Part shown: one piece after another, positions 25,698 through 34,889 of the stretch
Position numbering within the stretch: position 1 is the first letter of the stretch
Layout of the letters: each line of letters starts with the position of its first letter
DNA from: CAYRXM01 sp964449465
GTDB taxonomy: Bacteria > Chloroflexota > Anaerolineae > JAFGEY01
DNA: 64,000 nt
Assembly: GCA_964449465.1 (NCBI GenBank)
Contig: CAYVBK010000009.1
Location: forward strand, 71,243-135,242
Reading direction: 5' to 3'
Position numbers and translations under genes: made by a program
The notes under the pieces: model-generated
Told to the model about the DNA's origin: nothing
Databases searched by the model: none
Seen by the model: only the letters and a program-made list of their open reading frames with translations

Positions 25698-26852
25698 ATG
25701 GATCAGGTTCGAGTTGCCGTCATCGGCATTGGAAACATTGGAAATTTGCATTTGCAATTGATCAGCCAGATTCCGCAGTTCAAGCTGACGGCGGTATGCG
25801 ACATTGTGCCAGACAAGGCCAACGCCGCCGCCGACAAGTATGGCGTCAAGGCCTATTATGACGCGAACAAACTGCTGGCCGACCATGTGGTTGACGCCGT
25901 GACCATCGGCACGCCGCACTATGCCCACACTACCATCGGCATCGCCGCCCTGAACAGCGGCCATCACGTGTTGGTAGAAAAGCCCATCTCGGTACACCAG
26001 GCCGACGCCGAGCGGCTGATTGCCGCACACAAGGCCAACCCTGGCCTGGTTTTTGCGGCTATGTTCAATCAGCGTACCGACCCTTATTACAAGAAAATCA
26101 AAGAGATGGTGGACAGCGGCACGTTGGGCCAATTCTTGCGCATCAACTGGATCATCACCAACTGGTTCCGCACCCAGGCCTACTATGATTCGGGCGGCTG
26201 GCGAGCCACCTGGGGCGGTGAAGGTGGCGGTGTGCTACTCAACCAGTGCCCGCACAACCTCGACCTGCTACAGTGGATCTGCGGCATGCCCGACAAGGTC
26301 TATGGCTTTTGTGGCATCGGCAAGCGGCACCAGATCGAAGTCGAAGACGACGTGACCGCCTATATGGAATACCCCGGCGGTTGCACCGGTCTGTTCATCA
26401 CCACCACCGGCGAAGCGCCCGGCACCAATCGCTTTGAGATCGTCGGCGACAATGGCAAGCTGGTCTATGAAGACAACCTGATCACCTTTGTTCGCAACCT
26501 GGTGCCCTCGCAAGAATTTCTGCGCACCTCGCCGGAATCGTTCGCCCGCCCACCCAGCGAGACTGAGACCTTTACCTTTGAAAATCACGGCCACCAACAT
26601 GCCGAGATTATGGAGAATTTCGCCCAGGCCATCCTCACCGGCACGCCGCTGATCGCCCCCGCCAAAGAGGGAATCAACTCGGTGGTGCTGGCCAATGCCA
26701 TGCTCTATTCCACATTCACTGGCGGGCCAGTGGCTCTGCCGCTGAACGGCGCAGCCTATGAGGCCAAACTACAAGAACTCATCACCGGCTCGACCTTTAA
26801 GAAGGAAATCAAGGAAACGACAGCGGACGATATGGGCAAGTCGTTCAATTAG
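25698..26852 (+). CDS. Gfo/Idh/MocA-family oxidoreductase
   Basis: A 384-residue NAD(P)-dependent sugar dehydrogenase. The Rossmann motif is VIGIGNIGNLHLQL, the catalytic lysine is in LVEKPISV (about 98), and a second region GGGVLLNQCPHNLDL contains the conserved His. It is about as long as, and clearly similar to, the gene at 52623 (both share QAYYDS.GWRATW). ATG 25698 follows GAAAGGAA. Last gene of the uronate locus; the substrate is unknown. Confidence 0.87.
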   Translation: MDQVRVAVIGIGNIGNLHLQLISQIPQFKLTAVCDIVPDKANAAADKYGVKAYYDANKLLADHVVDAVTIGTPHYAHTTIGIAALNSGHHVLVEKPISVHQADAERLIAAHKANPGLVFAAMFNQRTDPYYKKIKEMVDSGTLGQFLRINWIITNWFRTQAYYDSGGWRATWGGEGGGVLLNQCPHNLDLLQWICGMPDKVYGFCGIGKRHQIEVEDDVTAYMEYPGGCTGLFITTTGEAPGTNRFEIVGDNGKLVYEDNLITFVRNLVPSQEFLRTSPESFARPPSETETFTFENHGHQHAEIMENFAQAILTGTPLIAPAKEGINSVVLANAMLYSTFTGGPVALPLNGAAYEAKLQELITGSTFKKEIKETTADDMGKSFN

Positions 26853-26957
26853 CAGTCGGTCAGAGAGACTACTCATGGCCCCACTTGAAGATATCGGCAT
26901 CCCGAACAAACTCGGGAACACCCCTCTCGGGGATCTCTGACAGCCTGCCAGGAGGCC

Positions 26958-27075
26958 GCTGAAAAAGTCTATTTTTACCACAAAGGACACCGAGAACACC
27001 AAGGTTTACGATACTTTTAAGTTTCTAGAAATGCTTTGTGTCCTTTGTGTCTTGGTGGTGAAAGGGTTTTTCAGC
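26958..27075. repeat. Intergenic inverted-repeat element, copy B
   Basis: Ends are GCTGAAAAA (26958-26966) and TTTTTCAGC (27067-27075). Inner arms (CCACAAAGGACAC left; GTGTCCTTTGTG right) can also pair. It shares the CTGAAAAA-AGTCTATTTT left end with the element at 25-144. Non-coding. Confidence 0.65.
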
Positions 27076-27148
27076 ACGCTCCTGGAATGATAAAATCAGG
27101 TCGCTGTAGACCTGGACAAAACGTGGGTTGAACTGCAAGTTGAGCACA

Positions 27149-27197
27149 TTCGGTAGAACGCCATCGAAACCCTATAGGCTGAGCGCGTTCTACCGAA
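27149..27197. repeat. Perfect 13-bp inverted repeat upstream of the Uma2-family gene
   Basis: TTCGGTAGAACGC (27149-27161) and GCGTTCTACCGAA (27185-27197) are exact inverted copies with a 23-bp spacer. Just downstream GCGGCGCAATTTTT is tandemly duplicated (about 27238-27266). The rest of the 503-bp stretch 26853-27355 has no gene I can support; it also contains a CCCGA/TCGGG hairpin near 26900. Confidence 0.65.
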
Positions 27198-27355
27198 CGC
27201 CGCCAAAACCAACGTTTTGGCATTGAAGCAGAGATTGCGGCGCAATTTTTGCGGCGCAATTTTTGCGCCACAGTTCTTGGTCTTGATATGGCGCCAAGTC
27301 GCCTGCTCGGCCAGCAAGCTGCACAAGTTTAGATTTCCAAGCTGCGGAGGCACGT

Positions 27356-28078
27356 ATGGCAGAAGCAACATTAGCTGACATTCTGTTAAGGTCAGGGGAG
27401 GTGGTAGATACCACTATTTCACTACGGCGATTGCTAGAAGCCGTGGTTGCTTCGGCGTCGCCGCGCTCTATGACCTATTCCGAATTTTTAAACTGGGCCG
27501 ACAAAGATACACTGGCTGAATGGGTAGATGGAGAAATTGTGATGACCTCACCGGCGAGTGCGCAGCATCAGATGATTTCCAAATTTTTGACCCGGTTAAT
27601 GGATACCTATATTCAATTTCGTGGTCTGGGAATCCTGTTGTATGCCCCCTTTCAAATGAAATTGAAGCATGGACGTGAACCCGACCTGCTATTTGTCAAG
27701 CGTGAGCACCTGGAGCGGCTACGCCCTCATTATCTGGATGGGCCGGCAGATCTGGTCATCGAGATTGTATCCCCCGAAAGCGCACGCCGCGACCGCGCCG
27801 ATAAATTCTACGAGTATGCCGAAGGTGGTGTGCCAGAGTATTGGTTGATTGATCCAGAGCGTCGTCACGCCGAGTTCTATGTGCTGGAAAATGATTACTA
27901 TGCGCCGGCCTTTAGTGGCAAGGCGGGACGGTATGAGACATCAACCCTGCCGGGCTTTGGGCTGCAAGTAGAATGGCTATGGCAAGACCCTTTGCCTTCA
28001 CCTATTCGCGCATTGGCTGAAATTGTAGGCATGGATACAGCACTGGTGGCAGCTTTTGAAAAAGCTTTGACAGGCTAA
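27356..28078 (+). CDS. Uma2-family (DUF820) putative restriction-like endonuclease
   Basis: A 240-residue protein. The PD-(D/E)XK-like core reads WVDGEIVMTSP, EPDLLFV (catalytic Asp), DLVIEIVSPES (Glu) and RADKFYEYAEGGVPEYWLID (Lys). An extra N-terminal 35 residues (RSGEVVDTTISLRRLL) precede the usual start of the family. ATG 27356 follows GGAGG. Uma2 genes are abundant in Chloroflexota and cyanobacteria and often stand alone near repeats. The biological role is unknown. Confidence 0.88.
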   Translation: MAEATLADILLRSGEVVDTTISLRRLLEAVVASASPRSMTYSEFLNWADKDTLAEWVDGEIVMTSPASAQHQMISKFLTRLMDTYIQFRGLGILLYAPFQMKLKHGREPDLLFVKREHLERLRPHYLDGPADLVIEIVSPESARRDRADKFYEYAEGGVPEYWLIDPERRHAEFYVLENDYYAPAFSGKAGRYETSTLPGFGLQVEWLWQDPLPSPIRALAEIVGMDTALVAAFEKALTG

Positions 28079-28149
28079 AAGATGTGCAGATTTGCGCATT
28101 ATCCATCTCTTTTTACTATCACTTACCTTAAATTTGAGGAGGTTTCCCA

Positions 28150-29616
<1,467 letters not shown>

Positions 29617-29625
29617 GTGAGTCAA

Positions 29626-29659
29626 GCGATGGGGCAGGTCATCTGGCCCGCCCCATCGC
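29626..29659 (+). terminator. Possible hairpin after gnd (no T-run)
   Basis: GCGATGGGGC (29626-29635) and GCCCCATCGC (29650-29659) form a perfect 10-bp stem with a 14-base loop between gnd and the next gene. The absence of a U-tract makes termination uncertain. Confidence 0.35.
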
Positions 29660-29680
29660 CCAACCAGAAAGGGAACGCTG

Positions 29681-30679
29681 ATGAACTCGCGCGAACGCAT
29701 CCGCACGATCATTTCTGGCCGCGCCGCCGACCGGGTCGGTTTCTGGCTGGGCAACCCCTATCCCGACACCTGGCCGATCTATCACGCTTATTTTGGCACA
29801 TCGAGCGAGGAAGAACTGCGCCTCAAACTGGGCGATGATTTTCGCTGGATCCCTGCCGGCGTGTACAGGCACCCCGAAGGCAAAGGGCTGTTTTACATCC
29901 CCAACAAGGTATCGCACGGCGACCCCGGCCCTTTTGCCCGTGCCTCCTCGGCGCAAGACCTGGAGGCCTATGACTGGCCCCGCCTGGAATATCTCGATTT
30001 TGAGCCGGTGTTGGAGCAACTGCGACATGCCGGCAACTTTTATCGCGCCAGCGGCTTTTGGACGTGCTTTTATCACAATGTAATGGACCTGTTCGGCATG
30101 GAAAATTATTTGGTCAACATGTACGAAAACCCAGCCCTGGTCCACGCCGTCACCGACCGCGTCTGCCAGTTTTATTACGACGCCAACGAACTGTTTTTTG
30201 CGCAGGCCGGCGATCTGGTGGACGGCTTTTTCTTTGGCAACGATTTCGGCACGCAGCTCGACCTGATCTGCGGGCCCAAGCAGTTTGACGAGTTTGTCCT
30301 GCCCTGGTTTCGCCGTTTTACCGAGCAGGGCCACCGCCACGGCTATCAGGTCATTTTGCACTCGTGCGGCTCGATCTATCGGGTCATTGATCGACTGATC
30401 GAGGCTGGAGTAGACTGCCTGCATCCCTTGCAGGCATTGGCCGCTCATATGGACGCCGAGACGCTGGCCCGCGAGTTTCGGGGGCGCATTGCCTTTTTGG
30501 GCAGCGTAGACACACAACAGTTGCTCGTTCAGGCCACACCGCAAGAGGTGCAGGCCGAGGTGCGGCGGCTCAAATCGCTGTTGGGGCCATGTCTGATCGT
30601 CAGCCCCAGCCATGAGGCCCTGCTGCCCAACGTGTCGCCGCAAAATGTGCTGGCTATGGCCGAGGCAGCATTGGAATAG
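29681..30679 (+). CDS. Uroporphyrinogen decarboxylase (URO-D) family protein
   Basis: A 332-residue URO-D/methyltransferase-like TIM barrel. LHSCGSIYRVIDRLIEAGVD (about 226-245) is the conserved Cys-Gly segment typical of the corrinoid methyltransferase-like branch. The PDXXPXW-type start of true HemE is missing. Such genes are common in sugar catabolic clusters, where their role is unsettled. AAAGGG precedes the ATG. It lies 64 bases after gnd and just before a histidine kinase gene. Confidence 0.8.
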   Translation: MNSRERIRTIISGRAADRVGFWLGNPYPDTWPIYHAYFGTSSEEELRLKLGDDFRWIPAGVYRHPEGKGLFYIPNKVSHGDPGPFARASSAQDLEAYDWPRLEYLDFEPVLEQLRHAGNFYRASGFWTCFYHNVMDLFGMENYLVNMYENPALVHAVTDRVCQFYYDANELFFAQAGDLVDGFFFGNDFGTQLDLICGPKQFDEFVLPWFRRFTEQGHRHGYQVILHSCGSIYRVIDRLIEAGVDCLHPLQALAAHMDAETLAREFRGRIAFLGSVDTQQLLVQATPQEVQAEVRRLKSLLGPCLIVSPSHEALLPNVSPQNVLAMAEAALE

Positions 30680-30736
30680 GGTGAAATTCTCAAACAGGTC
30701 GCCGGGAAACCTGGTCTTTTCGCTCCAAGGAACAAG

Positions 30737-32515
30737 ATGATGAACGATCAGCACATCGTCTATGTGATTATGCTGAGCATTGCCACCGGATTGACCTTGT
30801 TGATCGCCGCCTGGGCCTGGCTGCGCCAGCGCACGCCGGGCAGCCTCTATTTTGCCCTGATGATGGTCTCCGTAGCCATTTGGGCCGTCACCGGTGCGGT
30901 CGAATTTAGCCTGTGGACGCCCGCCGAGAAAATTTTGTGGTCCAAACTCTCTTATCTGGGCATTGTCGGCGTGCCACCGTTCTGGTGGCTGTTTGCCCGC
31001 GAGTACAGCCGGCAAGCCCGCCAACTGCCGCGCCTGTCCCTGGCCTGGTTGTGGCTCATTCCGCTGATCACCCTGATCGCCGCCGCCACCAACGAGTGGC
31101 ACCGCCTGATCTGGCTGCGCGTCACCCCTGCCTCTGACGTGCCTGGGGCGCAACTGATCTATGAGCATGGCCTGATCTTTTGGATCAATGCGGTTTATGC
31201 CTATCTGCTGCTGTTGTGGGGCACTGTTTTGTTGGTGCGGGCGGTGCTGCGCTCGTCGCAGCTCTATCGCCGACAGGTGACTGCGCTGCTGATCGGTGTG
31301 GCCCTACCCTGGATCGGCAATGCGGTGGGGCTGTTTGGCCTGAGCCCCTGGCCCGGATACGACCTGACGCCCTTTGCTTTCACCTTGAGCGGTCTTGCTC
31401 TGGCCTATGGACTGTTTCGCTTTCAAATGTTTGATATCGTGCCGGTGGCCCGCGATGCCCTGATCGAGCGCATGACCGACAGCGTGTTGGTTCTGGATGC
31501 CCGTTATCGGCTGGTAGACCTTAACCCGGCCGCCGCTCGGCTGCTTGAGTTGAGTGTTGCGGCGATAGGACAATCGGCCGATGCGGTGTTGTCGCCCTGG
31601 ATAGACACCGATCAACTGAACACCCTCTCTCAAACTGAGGTCGCCTGGGGAGATGAGCGATGGTTTGATGTGCGCGTCTCGCCCCTGCACAACTGGCGTC
31701 AACAACTCAACGGCCACCTGATCGTCTTGCGCGACATTACCGCGCGCAAACAGGCCGAGTTAAAATTGCAGCAATACGCCCAAGAGCTTGAATCGCGCAA
31801 CACCGAACTGGATGCTTTTGCGCACACCGTCGCCCACGACCTGCAAAGTCCATTGGCGGCCACGCTGGGATATGGCACTTTGCTGGAAACGCGCTATGCT
31901 CATTGGGATGATAACAAACGCCTGGATACGCTGCGCATCATCAACCGCAACGGCCACCGTATGTCCAGCATCATTGACGAAATGTTGCTGCTGGCCAGGC
32001 TGCGTCAGCCGGGAGATGTGCAACTGGCCCGTTTGGATATGGATACCATCGTCGCCGAAGTGTTGGATCGTTTGGTGATGCTGATCCAGGATACTTGTGC
32101 CGAAATTCACCTGCCTCCAACCTGGCCGACGGCATGGGGCTATGCCGCCTGGGTGGAGGAAATCTGGGCCAACTATATCAGCAACGCCTGTAAATACGGC
32201 GGCAACCCGGCGCAAAATATCCCGCCGATGATCCACCTGGGCTGGGATGATCTGCCGGCTGACCTGCCCAACACCGCCGCCGGTAACACTCGCCTGATCC
32301 GGTTCTGGGTGTGCGACAATGGCCCCGGCCTTGGGCTGGAAGAACAGGCGCGATTATTTACACCGTTCACCCGCCTCGATCAGGCTCATCACAAGGGGCA
32401 CGGCCTGGGATTATCCATTGTGCGCCGCATCGCCGACCGACTGGCAGGGCAGGCCGGCGTTGAAAGCGAACCCGGCCACGGCAGCGTATTTTGGTTCACC
32501 TTACCGGCAGTCTGA
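30737..32515 (+). CDS. Membrane sensor histidine kinase (7TM N-terminal, PAS, HisKA, HATPase)
   Basis: A 592-residue kinase. About seven hydrophobic helices occupy residues 8-225 (N-terminal 7TM sensor type). A PAS-like domain (about 232-335) precedes the dimerisation helix with phospho-acceptor His367 (HTVAHDLQSPL). The ATPase has an N-box WANYISNACKYGG, a G1 box VCDNGPGLG and a G2 box GHGLGLSIV. AAGGA precedes the ATG. No response regulator gene is adjacent, so the partner lies elsewhere. The signal is unknown. Confidence 0.9.
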   Translation: MMNDQHIVYVIMLSIATGLTLLIAAWAWLRQRTPGSLYFALMMVSVAIWAVTGAVEFSLWTPAEKILWSKLSYLGIVGVPPFWWLFAREYSRQARQLPRLSLAWLWLIPLITLIAAATNEWHRLIWLRVTPASDVPGAQLIYEHGLIFWINAVYAYLLLLWGTVLLVRAVLRSSQLYRRQVTALLIGVALPWIGNAVGLFGLSPWPGYDLTPFAFTLSGLALAYGLFRFQMFDIVPVARDALIERMTDSVLVLDARYRLVDLNPAAARLLELSVAAIGQSADAVLSPWIDTDQLNTLSQTEVAWGDERWFDVRVSPLHNWRQQLNGHLIVLRDITARKQAELKLQQYAQELESRNTELDAFAHTVAHDLQSPLAATLGYGTLLETRYAHWDDNKRLDTLRIINRNGHRMSSIIDEMLLLARLRQPGDVQLARLDMDTIVAEVLDRLVMLIQDTCAEIHLPPTWPTAWGYAAWVEEIWANYISNACKYGGNPAQNIPPMIHLGWDDLPADLPNTAAGNTRLIRFWVCDNGPGLGLEEQARLFTPFTRLDQAHHKGHGLGLSIVRRIADRLAGQAGVESEPGHGSVFWFTLPAV

Positions 32516-32652
32516 TAAAGCATATTTAACGCCGATACACAGACAAAATCTCTAAATTTCGCTGTTTCTCATCAACACTCATCACTCTGCGTTCTCTGCC
32601 TCTGTGGTAAAGAAAACCTTTTTCCAACGGACTCGAGTTCAGGAGGTTTATC
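32516..32652. other. Intergenic stretch with degraded repeat-like sequence
   Basis: No gene. CTCTGCGTTCTCTGCCTCTG (about 32585-32604) resembles the TCTCTGTG/CTCTGCG tracts inside the inverted-repeat elements at 25-144 and 26958-27075. No inverted ends survive. AGGAGG at its right edge is the ribosome site of the next gene. Confidence 0.35.
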
Positions 32653-33945
32653 ATGTCCAAACCTAAAAATGTTCTGGTGGCCCAATCTGGCGGGCCATCA
32701 CCGGTGATCAACTGCTCGCTGCGTGGCGTGGTCGAAACATGCCTGGCCATGCCCGATGTGTTTGGCGCAGTCTATGCCGGACAGCACGGCATCGAAGGCG
32801 TGCTAAAAGAAGAGTTGGTCGATCTGTCAGCGCAACCGCGCGAAGAAATTGCCCTGCTCGGCACCACGCCGGCGGCCGGTTCTATCGGCACCTGCCGCTA
32901 CAAGCTCAAATCCGGCCAAAAAGAGGATTTTGAGCGGGTCATTGAGGTATTCAAGGCACACGACATTGGCTATTTTTTCTACAACGGCGGCAATGATTCT
33001 ATGGACACCGCCCACAAGATCGCCCAACTGGCCCATCAACGCGGCCTCAACCTGGTGGCCACTGGCGTGCCAAAAACCATTGACAACGACGTGGGCGACA
33101 GTGCCTTCCAGTTGATTGACCACACACCCGGCTATGGCTCGGTGGCGCGCTACTGGGCCCTGATGGTGCAAAACGCCAACGAGGAGAACGCCGGCTCGTG
33201 TCCCGCCGACCCTGTGCTGGTGATGCAGGCGATGGGCCGCAAGATCGGCTATATCCCCGCGGCCGCCCGCCTGGCCGACCCCGGCCGCGAGTTGCCGCTG
33301 CTGATCCTGCTGCGCGAATCCGGGCTGACGATAGAAGCGGTGGCCGACAGGGTCAACGACATGCTCAAACAGCGCGGCCGCTGCATGATCGTGGTCAGCG
33401 AGGGCTTTGATGTCGGCAGCGTAGGCGAACGCAAAGACTCGTTCGGCCACACCATGTTTGGCGCCAGCGAAACCACAGTGGAGCAGATGTTGGTCAACTA
33501 TCTCAACACGGTGGGGCTGGCCGCCGTCGGTGCAGCGCGGGGCAACGTGCCAGGCACCGATCAGCGCCACAACATGATTTATGCCTCAACGGTAGACATG
33601 GAAGAAGCCTATCGCGTGGGCCAAAAGGCCGTGCTGATCGCCGTTCAGGATGGCTCTGGCTACATGTCCACCATTTTGCGTCAACCCGGCTTGATTTACA
33701 ATGTCTATTACGACAAGGTGCCGCTGGAGCAGGTCGCCAACTCGGAGCGCACCTTCCCCACCGCCTGGATCACCCCCAACGGCGCCGACGTGACCGACGA
33801 ATTTCTGGCCTATGCCCGCCCGCTGATCGGCAACGACTGGCCCAGCATCCCGCTGGTAGACGGCCGACAGCGATTCGCCCGCATCCACCCGATCATGGCC
33901 GCGCAAAAACTGCCCGCCTATACGCCCCAAGCCCTGCGCGGCTGA
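32653..33945 (+). CDS. 6-phosphofructokinase, pyrophosphate-dependent type
   Basis: A 430-residue PFK. GGPSPVINCSLRG is the N-terminal glycine loop. NGGNDSMDTA carries an Asp where ATP-PFKs have Gly (GGDGS). The catalytic loop PKTIDNDV has Lys where ATP enzymes have Gly, and both changes are hallmarks of PPi-dependent enzymes. MGRKIGYIP is the MGR substrate motif. It interconverts fructose-6-phosphate and fructose-1,6-bisphosphate reversibly. AGGAGG precedes the ATG and an intrinsic terminator follows. Confidence 0.9.
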   Translation: MSKPKNVLVAQSGGPSPVINCSLRGVVETCLAMPDVFGAVYAGQHGIEGVLKEELVDLSAQPREEIALLGTTPAAGSIGTCRYKLKSGQKEDFERVIEVFKAHDIGYFFYNGGNDSMDTAHKIAQLAHQRGLNLVATGVPKTIDNDVGDSAFQLIDHTPGYGSVARYWALMVQNANEENAGSCPADPVLVMQAMGRKIGYIPAAARLADPGRELPLLILLRESGLTIEAVADRVNDMLKQRGRCMIVVSEGFDVGSVGERKDSFGHTMFGASETTVEQMLVNYLNTVGLAAVGAARGNVPGTDQRHNMIYASTVDMEEAYRVGQKAVLIAVQDGSGYMSTILRQPGLIYNVYYDKVPLEQVANSERTFPTAWITPNGADVTDEFLAYARPLIGNDWPSIPLVDGRQRFARIHPIMAAQKLPAYTPQALRG

Positions 33946-33959
33946 GTCTGAAATCCTGG

Positions 33960-33993
33960 CCCCCGGTCCGATTGCCATCGCGCCGGGGGTTTT
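33960..33993 (+). terminator. Intrinsic terminator after the PFK gene
   Basis: CCCCCGG (33960-33966) pairs with CCGGGGG (33983-33989), followed by TTTT (33990-33993). Confidence 0.8.
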
Positions 33994-33996
33994 GCT

Positions 33997-34025
33997 TTGT
34001 CTGTAAAACGGGTTGCGAGTATAAT
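33997..34025 (+). promoter_or_regulatory. Sigma70 promoter of the SDR gene
   Basis: TTGTCT (33997-34002), a 17-bp spacer and TATAAT (34020-34025). The leader to the ATG at 34045 would be only about 13 bases but still includes GGAG. Confidence 0.6.
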
Positions 34026-34044
34026 GACGGAAAAGGAGTGAGCG

Positions 34045-34836
34045 ATGGACAAACAAAATAGAACCGCCCTCATCACCGGCGCATCGAGCGGCATTGGCTA
34101 TGAATTGAGCAAACTGTTTGCCGCCGACGGCTATAACCTGGTATTGGTCGCGCGAAGCGAGGGCAAATTGCAAGCTCTGGCTGCCGACCTGCGTCAGAGT
34201 TGCGGCATCTGGGCGACGGTGTTGGCCTGCGACCTCGGCGATCCCACCGCCGCAGAGGCCATCTGGTCGGCCACACAACAGCAAAACCTGGCCATAGACG
34301 TACTGGTCAACAATGCCGGCTTTGGCTTGCTGGGCCACCTGGCCGATATGGCCGAGTCAGAAGTGCTGGACATGCTGCATTTGAATGTGCTGGCCCTCAC
34401 GATGCTGACCCGCCACTTTGTGCCACCCATGACCGCCCACAGTTGGGGGCGGGTGTTGAACATCGGCTCGACGGCCTCTTTTCAGCCGGTGCCCTCGATG
34501 GCCGTCTATGCAGCCACCAAAGCCTATGTGCTGAGCTTTTCCGAAGCACTGGCGCACGAGCTGCGCGGGACGGGGGTCAGCGTGACCGCCCTATGCCCCG
34601 GTGTGACGCGCACTGGCTTTCAGTCACGAGCCCAGGTGGCCGAATCGCGGCTGGTGCAGTGGAGCAGCATGAGCGCGGCGCAGGTCGCCCGCATTGGCTA
34701 CCGCGCCTTGATGCGCGGCCAGACCGTTGTGGTGCCGGGCCTGCTCAATCAACTGCTGGCTTTTTCGGTGCGCCTGACCCCTCGCTCGCTGGTCAGGCAG
34801 GTCGGCGAGTGGGCGATGCAATCCAATGCAAAATGA
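34045..34836 (+). CDS. Short-chain dehydrogenase/reductase (SDR)
   Basis: A 263-residue classical SDR. TGASSGIGYEL is the cofactor loop, NNAGFG the second loop, NIGSTAS the catalytic Ser and YAATKA the Tyr-Lys pair. A VARSEGKL segment after beta-2 suggests NADP preference (Arg after the strand). The C-terminus lacks the usual VDGG and instead has a basic amphipathic tail, as in the DltE/YqjQ-like branch. AAAAGGAG precedes the ATG. It is transcribed alone; the substrate is unknown. Confidence 0.83.
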   Translation: MDKQNRTALITGASSGIGYELSKLFAADGYNLVLVARSEGKLQALAADLRQSCGIWATVLACDLGDPTAAEAIWSATQQQNLAIDVLVNNAGFGLLGHLADMAESEVLDMLHLNVLALTMLTRHFVPPMTAHSWGRVLNIGSTASFQPVPSMAVYAATKAYVLSFSEALAHELRGTGVSVTALCPGVTRTGFQSRAQVAESRLVQWSSMSAAQVARIGYRALMRGQTVVVPGLLNQLLAFSVRLTPRSLVRQVGEWAMQSNAK

Positions 34837-34889
34837 GCCGCCTGGAAAATCGCTGCCATATTGTTTATAAAATGAAAGGATGATTCTCA

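Noticed and set aside
27080..27355. Possible CRISPR or tandem array from repeated GCGGCGCAATTTTT
   Set aside because: Only two to three direct copies with no spacers.
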